Positions 6,908 through 12,890 of a stretch of DNA of 12,890 bases are shown one piece after another; the stretch's first letter is position 1, and the number at the start of each line of letters is the position of its first letter. The stretch is from UBA6624 sp964517115 [NCBI: uncultured bacterium]. Lineage in GTDB: Bacteria > UBP7 > UBA6624. Location: assembly GCA_964517115.1 (NCBI GenBank), contig CAZFBE010000004.1, positions 40,510 through 53,399 on the forward strand. Direction: 5' to 3'. A model generated the notes under the pieces. It worked only from the letters and a program-made list of their open reading frames with translations, searched no databases and was not told the DNA's origin. The translations under genes and the position numbers were made by a program.

Positions 6908-8370
6908 TGAAAAATTTTTTATTTTTATTTTTAATTTGTTTTTGTTTAGGTTGTTCGCCTGCTGAAGAAAAATCTTTATCTGGAACTGATGCTTCAGATA
7001 AAGGCACCCAAGCCATTGACAAGATTGTTTATTCTGATGAAAAAGTTGTTTATTTTTCAAGCAACTGGGAAAACAAAAGCGGTAGTGAAGCTTTTAAAAA
7101 ACTAATAAAACCTTTGTTGGGAGATGGTGTTGATGTTGTTGTTGATTTTCTTACAGTTTATGAAAATGATGAAAAGATCTTGGAAGCATCTCTTTGTTTT
7201 GATTCTTTGGAAAAAGCAAATTCTTACAAGATGAATGCTTTAGAGGGTTATGAAGCCTGGAGTTCAACTAGCGATGCTGAATTTATAGCTTCAGAATCTT
7301 TATTAAGCTTCGCAGATGAGCCTGATAGAGAGATGCTTAAGGGGTGTCTTGAGAGTGGTGAAAAATCCAATCATGCAAAAGCAACAAGAGAAGAGACTGT
7401 CAACAAGATAATGAAAGGGCATGATGTAGAAATTGAAACTTCATATGGAGTCCTAAGGACAAGAATGTTACCATTCTTGATGGTTGGACCTTATGTGCTA
7501 GGGTCTAATGTCACTGGGGATCAGATTTCAAGCCTTCTTGAATCTTTTGATGCTAGTTCCTCCGTTAAAAGGTCAAAGGTAATTGTTGTTGAGGGTGATT
7601 GTGAAGGATGTAGAGTTGAGACTTTTGTAAATAAGATAGCGGGGGCTTTTGGAGTTCAGTATATTGAGTGGAGGGTTAATGGGGATCCAGTTGGAGACAA
7701 GTATCTTGAGGCTTTGAGTTCTGAAGTTCTTCCACTGATAATGTTTGAGAATGTAACTATTCCTAGAAATGCTGCTGAATTTATTGAAACAAAAGGTTCT
7801 TTTAGTGTGCTTTCAGGTAGTTTGTATGAGGGTGTTTACAAGATTCAGGGTTTAGAAAAAATAGAAGGGGGACACTTGGAAGGATCTGCAGATGCTCCAA
7901 CATTACATATTTTTGAAGATTTCGAATGTCCTGGATGTGCGGCTTTTAATATTAGGGAATATCCTGAGTTAAAGAGGAATTTTATTGATAACGGTTTGAT
8001 ATCTCATTCTTTCCATCATTATCCGTTGCCAATGCATCAAAATGCTTATGAAGCAGCTATTGCATCCGAATGTGCTTATGATCAAGGAAAATTTTGGGAA
8101 TACAAAGATAGGTTATTTGCAAATCAGAAAAGCTTGAGTGGCAGTGATTTGGTTAGATATGCCAGCGAGCTCGGAATGGACCTGGAAGCATTTAGGTCTT
8201 GCAGAAATGGCAATGAGGCAAAGGCGCGAGTTAACAGAGACAAAGAGACAGGGCAAAAGCTATCCTTGCCGGGCACTCCTGCATTCGTCTTTCCGCCTTA
8301 TAGGCTCAGTGATGCCGGATCTCTAGCTTATTTGCCTTTTTTAATTGACATTTCTTCAGGAGAAAAATGA
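6907..8370 (+). CDS. lipoprotein with three thioredoxin-fold domains, C-terminal DsbA-like
   Basis: A 487-residue exported thiol oxidoreductase. The N-terminus is hydrophobic (residues 4-15) with C16 in CLGC as probable lipidated cysteine; the lipobox is imperfect. Three thioredoxin-type segments follow. Residues about 45-215 look like a degenerate DsbA-like domain: no CxxC where the active site should be (SSNWENKSG), but it keeps ASLCF, a GCLESG helix and LPFLMVGPYVLG, which mirror ASECA, SCRNGN and TPAFVFPPYRLS of the C-terminal domain. Residues about 222-312 form a glutaredoxin-like domain with CEGC (232-235) and LPLIMF as the cis-Pro strand. Residues about 320-465 are a full DsbA-like domain with FEDFECPGC (341-344) and cis-proline P458 in GTPAF. 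It is expected to form or exchange disulfides in the periplasm. Its TGA overlaps the next ATG, and an AGGAG site sits inside its 3' end. Confidence 0.85.
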   Translation: MKNFLFLFLICFCLGCSPAEEKSLSGTDASDKGTQAIDKIVYSDEKVVYFSSNWENKSGSEAFKKLIKPLLGDGVDVVVDFLTVYENDEKILEASLCFDSLEKANSYKMNALEGYEAWSSTSDAEFIASESLLSFADEPDREMLKGCLESGEKSNHAKATREETVNKIMKGHDVEIETSYGVLRTRMLPFLMVGPYVLGSNVTGDQISSLLESFDASSSVKRSKVIVVEGDCEGCRVETFVNKIAGAFGVQYIEWRVNGDPVGDKYLEALSSEVLPLIMFENVTIPRNAAEFIETKGSFSVLSGSLYEGVYKIQGLEKIEGGHLEGSADAPTLHIFEDFECPGCAAFNIREYPELKRNFIDNGLISHSFHHYPLPMHQNAYEAAIASECAYDQGKFWEYKDRLFANQKSLSGSDLVRYASELGMDLEAFRSCRNGNEAKARVNRDKETGQKLSLPGTPAFVFPPYRLSDAGSLAYLPFLIDISSGEK

Positions 8371-10274
8371 AAAAGATCATAAGTAAGTTACTTTTGCTGA
8401 TTGCTTTTATCTCTGCAAGAGGTGATGCAACATTTCCAGAAAGTCCATTTTGGCCTATGGCGATAGGGAACAAATGGGTCTATGAATTTGAAGGAAATCT
8501 AACAAGCTCTATAGTTAATTCTTCATTTGAGATTGAAGTTATTGACAGGGTTATAAAGGATGGCTATACATATTGGGTTGTTTCTGGTTATCCTGGAAAA
8601 TTGGGACCTTTTCAAAATACAACACTTAAGGTCAGATACAACTCAAAAGCTCGGTCGTATTTTTACAGAACCCCTTCAGGGGATGAATTGCCATTCTTGC
8701 CAATGGATCCAGATGGTGCAAGAACATATGGTGTATCTTCGGGCAATGCAGAAGGTTGGGATCTTGCTGACTCAATGAAATATCATGTTTGTCAAGGTTG
8801 TAAAAACATAGGAGTTGATGAATGGATATTAAAAGATGGTTTAGGTGTCATAAGCAGAACTTGGTTTGAACCTAATGGAACCTGGGGAAATTATGTTTTA
8901 AGAGAAGCCTTCATTAACGGAGAACGTTTTTATCCTGGATATCAGGAAGATGGATTGAACATTGAGGTAAGGGCTAAACCAGACAGGACTCAAGTAAGGT
9001 TTGAAATGATAATAAGAAACCTGTCTGATGATGTCAAAATGCTTAATTACCCTTCAGCAAAAAAGTTTGACTTTGTTGTTTATAACAAAAATAAAACTCA
9101 TGTTTTATGGGAGTCATCTGCTGGACAGTTCTTTTTGGAAGCTGTTAAAAAAGAAGCACTTTTGCCAGGAGAAGAAATAAAAATAGAAAGAACTTGGAAT
9201 TACTACAAGAGAGATAGTTCACTTGTTGAAGCAGGCACTTTGTTTGTCGAGGGAGTGTTGCCACTTGTAGAGAATGAAATAACCATAGGGCCTGTTCCTT
9301 TTCAAGCTGGCTCAGGCTTGGTTGTAGAAGGCTCTAGCGCAGTTGCAGAAGAGATATTGGAAAGTCCAGCAGTTGAAATTGTTGTAGATTATTCAAAAAG
9401 CTTACTTGACAATATTAATGCTTCTAGTGGCAGAAGCATAAAACAGAAGGTAGTAATTAATGCTTTAGAGAATTTGTTTCTTCAGGGGAAAATGGAAGAC
9501 CACCTTGTTGGAGTAAGGGTTTTTGGAAGCAGTGACAACCCTGGATGCAATTTAACATCTTTAATACATCCCCTTGAGCCATTCAAGCCCTATAAAGCCT
9601 TGATGTCTTTAGAGGATTTGATTCCAGCTGGACAGTCTGCTCTTACAAGGGCTCTTAAATCTGCATATTTAGATTTAAAAAATCACCCAGGTCCAAAATC
9701 TATATTTTTAATTACCGATGGTGGAGACTCATGTGACCAAAACCCAACAATAATAAGAGATCTCCTTAACAACAGCTCTACAGATTTCACACTTGAGGTC
9801 TTTGGGTTTAATCTAAATTCAAAACTCCAATCTGCTTACAAGAAATTAGCAAAAGACACAGGGGGTTCATTTCATCCCTTCATAACTTTGGTTGAATTAA
9901 GTTCATCCTTGGAAGACTGGTCCAATGTATATCTAAATGGGGGTCAGTTGGAAATAGTTTCAGAGAATGAAACTGGAGAGGGTTTTGTTGTTGTGAACGC
10001 ATATGGATCAATAGTTGCTTCTGGGGTTGTAGGAAAACCGGTTCGAGTTTTAGAAGGGAATTATTCAATCAGGGTCTTGGGTTCAGAAACTTTGCATGTT
10101 CCGGGAATAGATATTTCAAAAGGCAGAAGAACCATAGTCTTTCTTGAAGAGAGGATTAAAGAGTTGGATGAGTTGGAAAGCATAGATGTCAAGGTTTCGG
10201 AAATGAATGAAGCAAAAGAAGATGATGATGAAAAGGATGATGGGAAAAAGGGCGGAAGAAGGGGAATAAGATAA
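8367..10274 (+). CDS. exported BsuPI + von Willebrand factor A domain protein
   Basis: A 635-residue protein with a signal peptide (residues 1 to about 18, hydrophobic SKLLLLIAFISA). Residues 24-190 form an N-terminal domain opening with FWPMAIGNKWVYEFEG, a pattern common in exported proteins. Residues about 198-312 match the BsuPI (intracellular proteinase inhibitor, PF12690) pattern: RNLSDD, YPSAKKFDFVVYN, then LLPGEE and ERTW. Residues about 334-520 are a VWA domain with an intact metal site: D341-Y-S343-K-S345, T427 in SALT and D451 in LITDGGD. C394 (NPGCN) and C456 (GDSCD) sit where related secreted VWA proteins have a cysteine pair; C142 and C145 (CQGC) form a second pair. An Ig-like beta segment (527-592) and a charged tail of Asp/Lys/Arg follow. 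It probably binds a protein ligand through the metal site. It is coupled to the thioredoxin-fold lipoprotein by ATGA. Confidence 0.85.
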   Translation: MKKIISKLLLLIAFISARGDATFPESPFWPMAIGNKWVYEFEGNLTSSIVNSSFEIEVIDRVIKDGYTYWVVSGYPGKLGPFQNTTLKVRYNSKARSYFYRTPSGDELPFLPMDPDGARTYGVSSGNAEGWDLADSMKYHVCQGCKNIGVDEWILKDGLGVISRTWFEPNGTWGNYVLREAFINGERFYPGYQEDGLNIEVRAKPDRTQVRFEMIIRNLSDDVKMLNYPSAKKFDFVVYNKNKTHVLWESSAGQFFLEAVKKEALLPGEEIKIERTWNYYKRDSSLVEAGTLFVEGVLPLVENEITIGPVPFQAGSGLVVEGSSAVAEEILESPAVEIVVDYSKSLLDNINASSGRSIKQKVVINALENLFLQGKMEDHLVGVRVFGSSDNPGCNLTSLIHPLEPFKPYKALMSLEDLIPAGQSALTRALKSAYLDLKNHPGPKSIFLITDGGDSCDQNPTIIRDLLNNSSTDFTLEVFGFNLNSKLQSAYKKLAKDTGGSFHPFITLVELSSSLEDWSNVYLNGGQLEIVSENETGEGFVVVNAYGSIVASGVVGKPVRVLEGNYSIRVLGSETLHVPGIDISKGRRTIVFLEERIKELDELESIDVKVSEMNEAKEDDDEKDDGKKGGRRGIR

Positions 10275-10280
10275 TTTTTC

Positions 10281-10886
10281 ATGCTTGATTTTCTTTGGGA
10301 AAATAAAGGTTGCGTATTTGTTGTTGCGGTTATTGTTTTTTTTGTTCTCTATGTTGTTGGTCGTTCTGGAAATCTCCAAAGCCTTGTCACCAAGTCAAAT
10401 GACAACCTTGTTGTTACAAAAGTTAAAGTTTTAGATGTCCTGAAGGTTGACCCCCATGATGTAAATTCAACTATTGAAAATATGGGTAAAAAAATATCTG
10501 AAATTTCTGGCCTAGACAGAAAGACGGCGGAAGATTTAGTTATAGAAGGGCCTTTAGTTGGAGAGTTTAAAGGAGGTCTTGCTTATCTTGAGGTTGAAGG
10601 TTCTCAAGTTGAGTGGTTAAAGCCTGGAGACAGGTTGATTATTTTTTCCTGTTCAGTTTATTCATATCCTGCACAGGCAAGAGATTGCTTTGAGATACCT
10701 GACGGAAATACATTATTTATGGACTATCCTCCTAACCTAAGAGGAATTATTGACAAAAGGGGGAACTTCTCTCAGGTTGACGTTTCTTCACTGGGGGGAG
10801 ATTCGGATTTCAGTGGAATGATTCTGGTTGCAGATGTTTCATTAAGGGAGGAAGGTTTCTTGGATCCTGATTTTTCTGAAGAATGA
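10281..10886 (+). CDS. single-pass membrane protein of unknown function
   Basis: A 201-residue protein. Residues about 11-26 are strongly hydrophobic (VFVVAVIVFFVLYVV), followed by an R at 28, and the rest is soluble and acidic, consistent with a signal anchor; orientation is not certain. The soluble part has a strand around LVVTKVKVLDVLKV, a possible helix at 63-87, and a beta-rich section with LKPGDRLIIFSCSVYS. C124 and C136 are the only cysteines outside the membrane segment and could pair. I do not recognise the family. The start is fixed from above by the in-frame TAA of the preceding gene; no good ribosome-binding site lies in the 6-base gap, so translation may depend on coupling. Its stop overlaps the aminotransferase start (ATGA). 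Confidence 0.7.
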   Translation: MLDFLWENKGCVFVVAVIVFFVLYVVGRSGNLQSLVTKSNDNLVVTKVKVLDVLKVDPHDVNSTIENMGKKISEISGLDRKTAEDLVIEGPLVGEFKGGLAYLEVEGSQVEWLKPGDRLIIFSCSVYSYPAQARDCFEIPDGNTLFMDYPPNLRGIIDKRGNFSQVDVSSLGGDSDFSGMILVADVSLREEGFLDPDFSEE

Positions 10887-12040
10887 AGTTTGGCAAGAAG
10901 ATCATAGAAAACTGGCATCTTGATCCAGCTGCCTCATTTTTAAATCATGGCTCTTATGGAGCATGTCCAATTCCAGTATTGAAGTCTCAATCAGGATGGA
11001 GAGAGAGGATGGAGTTTCAACCATGTCAGTTCTTTGGAAGGGATGTGTGGGAAGGCCTTGTTGAAGATTCACTGAAGGAGGTAGGGCTTTTTGTTTCTGC
11101 AAGAGGTGAGGATGTTGCTTTTATTGACAATGCAACAACGGGTGTCAATTCCGTTCTTAGGTCAATGGATTTCAGTCCTGGAGATGAGCTTGTAACAACA
11201 AGCCATGTTTATGGTGCCGTCAAGGCAACCATGGATTTTGTTGCAATACAGACAGGTGCAATAGTAAAGGAGGTCAATATCCCATTTCCCCCAAAGAGCA
11301 ATGATGAGATAATCAACTATATCGAAAGTGCATTAACTTCCAAGACAAAGCTTTTGTTGATTGACCATATTGCCTCTGGATCTGCGACAATTTTTCCGGT
11401 GGCTGAAATTGCGAAGATGGCTCATGACAAAGGGATAAAGGTCTTGGTTGATGGTGCCCATGCTATTGGCCAAATCAAATTAGACATTCCATCCTTGGGT
11501 GCTGATTGGTACATAACAAATGCACACAAGTGGCTTTATGCCCCAAAGGGTTGTGCACTTCTTTGGACCTCACCAGAATGCCAGGAGCAAACACATCCCA
11601 CTGTCATTTCATGGGGATATCATGGAAATGAGGGTTATAGCAGGGAATTCCTATGGCAGGGAACGCGAGACCTTTCTCCATGGCTTTCAATAGGTGCTGC
11701 AATTGATTTTTATAAGAGCTTTGGGGAAGATGATGTCAAATCTTACATGCACAATCTTGCTTGGGACTCTGCTGAGATGCTTGCTGGAGAATGGGGCGTT
11801 GAGCTTGGCTTGAATAGAGACATGTTTGCAAGCATGGTGCCTATTCCGCTTCCAGGTCGTGTGAAGGGTGGGGATGAGGAAATGGTTGAAATTGTCAAAA
11901 CCCTTTGGAAAAAATACAAAGTCGAGGTGGCCATAACAAGTCCAACTGACTGTATATCGGCAAGAATATCAGCACAAATCTACAATGAAAAATCAGATTA
12001 TCAAAGATTGGCTGATGCAGTTAAGGCCGAATTCATGTAA
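10883..12040 (+). CDS. class V aminotransferase, isopenicillin N epimerase-like PLP enzyme
   Basis: A 385-residue PLP-dependent fold-type I enzyme. The N-terminus FLNHGSYGACP (19-29) is typical of the isopenicillin-N-epimerase/EgtE-like branch of class V aminotransferases. Other marks: DNATTGVNSVL (82-92), TTSHVYGAVK (105-114), VDGAHAIGQ (189-197) with D190 binding the pyridine nitrogen and H193, and TNAHKWLYAPKG (212-222) with K216 as the Schiff-base lysine. The C-terminal domain has the usual short length. Members include epimerases, cysteine desulfurase-like lyases and hercynylcysteine sulfoxide lyases; which reaction this one performs cannot be told from sequence. No signal peptide, so cytoplasmic. 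It is the last gene of the tight run, followed by a 50-base gap holding a hairpin and U-run. Confidence 0.9.
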   Translation: MKFGKKIIENWHLDPAASFLNHGSYGACPIPVLKSQSGWRERMEFQPCQFFGRDVWEGLVEDSLKEVGLFVSARGEDVAFIDNATTGVNSVLRSMDFSPGDELVTTSHVYGAVKATMDFVAIQTGAIVKEVNIPFPPKSNDEIINYIESALTSKTKLLLIDHIASGSATIFPVAEIAKMAHDKGIKVLVDGAHAIGQIKLDIPSLGADWYITNAHKWLYAPKGCALLWTSPECQEQTHPTVISWGYHGNEGYSREFLWQGTRDLSPWLSIGAAIDFYKSFGEDDVKSYMHNLAWDSAEMLAGEWGVELGLNRDMFASMVPIPLPGRVKGGDEEMVEIVKTLWKKYKVEVAITSPTDCISARISAQIYNEKSDYQRLADAVKAEFM

Positions 12041-12048
12041 CTTCTTTT

Positions 12049-12078
12049 TTAAGGCTGTACAATCGGCTTTAATTTTTT
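12049..12078 (+). terminator. hairpin plus T-run before the pilin-CIA30 gene
   Basis: TTAAGGCTG (12049-12057), loop TACAAT, then CGGCTTTAA (12064-12072) can form a 9-bp stem with two G-U pairs, followed at once by six T. This is the shape of a Rho-independent terminator and would end the long gene run, but the T-run touches the next gene's Shine-Dalgarno site (GGAGGTG, 12079-12085). The same arrangement recurs at 12817-12853 with a different stem sequence. Confidence 0.55.
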
Positions 12079-12122
12079 GGAGGTGGAACCATGAAAAAAG
12101 AATTTACACTCATTGAACCCTT
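12070..12122 (+). repeat. leader/N-terminal cassette, copy 1
   Basis: Aligns without gaps to 12838-12890. The string TAATTTTTTGGAGGTG (12070-12085) is identical in both, five spacer bases differ mostly, and the first 32 coding bases match at 28 positions, giving 45 of 53 by hand count. The two coding differences that matter change Gly-4 to Glu and Leu-10 to Pro in this copy. Confidence 0.85.
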
Positions 12123-12750
12123 GGTTGTTGTAACCATGTTAGGGATACTTGTCTCTCTTGTTTTTCCGAGCTTTCTCAAGGAAGAAGGTGAAAAGAAAGA
12201 GGCTGAGGCCAAAAGGAACATCAGGATCGTTCAATCAGAACAGGGCACCGAAAGCCTTAAGGTAATTGCTGATTTCAAAACATCAGAGACATCCCTTTCG
12301 TGGAGGAATGTGAATGATAGTGTGATGGGTGGAGTATCACGTGGAGGAGCTTATGTGAATGAGGCTTACCATCTGTCTTTTAGTGGGACAATATCCCTTC
12401 AAAACAATGGGGGGTTTTCGTCGACGAGGAGTTTTGGTACGAGTTTTGACCTCTCTGACTATGCTGGCCTTGAAATAAGGATTAAGGGAGATGGCCGGAA
12501 GTATTATTTCACTTCACGGGCGAACAATCCAAACAGCCGGCTAGGCTTTTGGTACGCGGTTGAAACGAAAGAAGATGAATGGATTAAGGTGAAAATCCCA
12601 TTTGAAGATTTTTATGCAACTTCATTTGGGCGCAAGATCCCCGGAATGAGGCTCAATGTGAAGAACATAACGAGTTTTGGGCTCATGCTGTATGACAAAA
12701 AAGATGGTCCTTTTTCAATGGAACTGGATTACATAAAGGCATACAAGTAG
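12091..12750 (+). CDS. prepilin-like N-terminus fused to a CIA30 domain
   Basis: A 219-residue protein. Residues 1-50 are a type IV prepilin leader and alpha-1 helix: MKKEFTLIEP, hydrophobic LVVVTMLGILVSLVF, then P26 (the usual pilin Pro+22 when F5 is +1) and a charged EAEAKRNIRIVQ segment as in pseudopilins. Residues about 60-219 match the CIA30 family (PF08547): WRNVNDSVMGGVS (71-83), NNGGFSS (105-111), YAGLEIRIKGDGRKYYF (124-140), RLGFWYAVE and the ELDYIKAYK ending. CIA30 proteins include mitochondrial complex I assembly factors and bacterial homologues with a galactose-binding-like jelly roll. Oddities: the prepilin peptidase site has Glu-4 where Gly is needed at -1, and Pro-10 replaces the conserved Leu, while Glu at +5 is kept. 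Processing may therefore fail, leaving a membrane-anchored CIA30 protein. A strong GGAGGTG site lies 5 bases before ATG. Confidence 0.88.
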   Translation: MKKEFTLIEPLVVVTMLGILVSLVFPSFLKEEGEKKEAEAKRNIRIVQSEQGTESLKVIADFKTSETSLSWRNVNDSVMGGVSRGGAYVNEAYHLSFSGTISLQNNGGFSSTRSFGTSFDLSDYAGLEIRIKGDGRKYYFTSRANNPNSRLGFWYAVETKEDEWIKVKIPFEDFYATSFGRKIPGMRLNVKNITSFGLMLYDKKDGPFSMELDYIKAYK

Positions 12751-12816
12751 ACAAAAGAGACAATATTTACGTCCGTATTTGGGGTTAAAACGCTAATTTT
12801 TTGAAAGCAAAATCCC

Positions 12817-12846
12817 TGTAACCTTTTTCTAGGGTTATAATTTTTT
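12817..12846 (+). terminator. hairpin plus T-run before the second prepilin gene
   Basis: TGTAACCTT (12817-12825), loop TTTCT, then AGGGTTATA (12831-12839) can form a 9-bp stem with two G-U pairs; one A and six T follow, running into GGAGGTG (12847-12853). It begins 66 bases after the upstream stop but ends a few bases before the downstream start region, so it seems tied to the downstream gene. It could be a plain terminator of the CIA30-fusion gene or a leader attenuator. Confidence 0.5.
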
Positions 12847-12890
12847 GGAGGTGAGATTATGAAAAAAGGATTTACTCTCATTGAACTTTT
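12838..12890 (+). repeat. leader/N-terminal cassette, copy 2
   Basis: The second copy of the cassette described at 12070-12122; it is cut off by the window edge, so the repeat may be longer. This copy carries the canonical Gly-4 and Leu-10 codons. Confidence 0.85.
12859..12890 (+). CDS. type IV prepilin or pseudopilin, 5' end only
   Basis: Only ten full codons are inside the window: MKKGFTLIEL. This is the canonical prepilin leader: two lysines, Gly at -1, Phe at +1 and Glu at +5, so a prepilin peptidase should cut after Gly-4 and methylate Phe-5. GGAGGTG sits 5 bases before the ATG. The remainder, and therefore the kind of C-terminal domain, lies outside. Its near identity to the start of the gene at 12091 shows recent common origin of the two 5' ends. 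Confidence 0.85.
   Translation, partial: MKKGFTLIEL

Noticed and set aside
10061-10379. Minus-strand reading frames across the VWA gene's 3' end
   Set aside because: Low-complexity antisense of the charged tail (Ser/Phe/Ile runs), overlapping a well-supported gene and the following start.
12751-12816. Promoter in the gap ahead of the second prepilin gene
   Set aside because: TTTACG, TTGGGG and TTGAAA were considered as -35 boxes but none has a convincing -10 at proper spacing.
12836-12841. TATAAT as a -10 promoter box for the second prepilin gene
   Set aside because: Transcription would start inside or after the Shine-Dalgarno site, no -35 match lies about 17 bases upstream (TTGAAA at 12801 is 29 bases away), and the bases are part of the hairpin's 3' arm.
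12817-12858. Integron attC-like recombination site
   Set aside because: The hairpin and cassette-like layout suggested it, but the required core (GTTRRRY with a matching RYYYAAC) is not present in either leader.

Overview
The window is AT-rich bacterial DNA, with arginine encoded mostly by AGA/AGG. Lipoprotein signals, periplasmic-type thiol oxidoreductase domains, a secretin-associated (STN-like) fold and type IV prepilin leaders point to a two-membrane (diderm) bacterium. The individual proteins are divergent enough that an uncultured or candidate-phylum lineage is likely, but nothing here fixes the phylum. No rRNA, tRNA, CRISPR array or insertion sequence was seen. Gene density is very high; the longest gap between genes is about 108 bases.

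Layout. One small gene (27-416) lies on the minus strand: a membrane-anchored protein with an STN/secretin-N-like domain. From 446 to 12040 eleven plus-strand genes form a single tightly packed run, mostly joined by ATGA-, TTGA- or TAATG-type overlaps or gaps of at most about 25 bases. In order they are: an alkaline-phosphatase-superfamily phosphodiesterase, lepA (EF4), truB (short form), a lipoprotein of unknown function, a possible LmeA/DUF2993-like anchored protein, a DUF1232-like membrane protein, yqeY, a lipoprotein with three thioredoxin-fold domains, an exported BsuPI + VWA protein, a single-pass membrane protein, and a class V aminotransferase of the isopenicillin-N-epimerase type. The run therefore mixes translation factors (lepA, truB, yqeY) with an envelope/secretion block.

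The right end is different. A pilin-like gene (12091-12750) carries a type IV prepilin N-terminus fused to a CIA30 domain. A second prepilin gene begins at 12859 and runs off the window. Both starts are preceded by the same arrangement: a 9-bp hairpin, the shared string TAATTTTTTGGAGGTG, five bases, then ATG. The two hairpins have the same shape but different sequence. The two starts align without gaps over 53 bases, which suggests a duplicated leader/N-terminal cassette carrying different C-terminal domains.

How the genes may work together (inference): the triple-thioredoxin lipoprotein is translationally coupled to the VWA protein. That VWA protein, the neighbouring membrane protein and the upstream lipoprotein each carry even numbers of extracytoplasmic cysteines, so this block may supply and use its own disulfide chemistry in the envelope. 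The pilin-like genes probably belong to a larger array continuing to the right.
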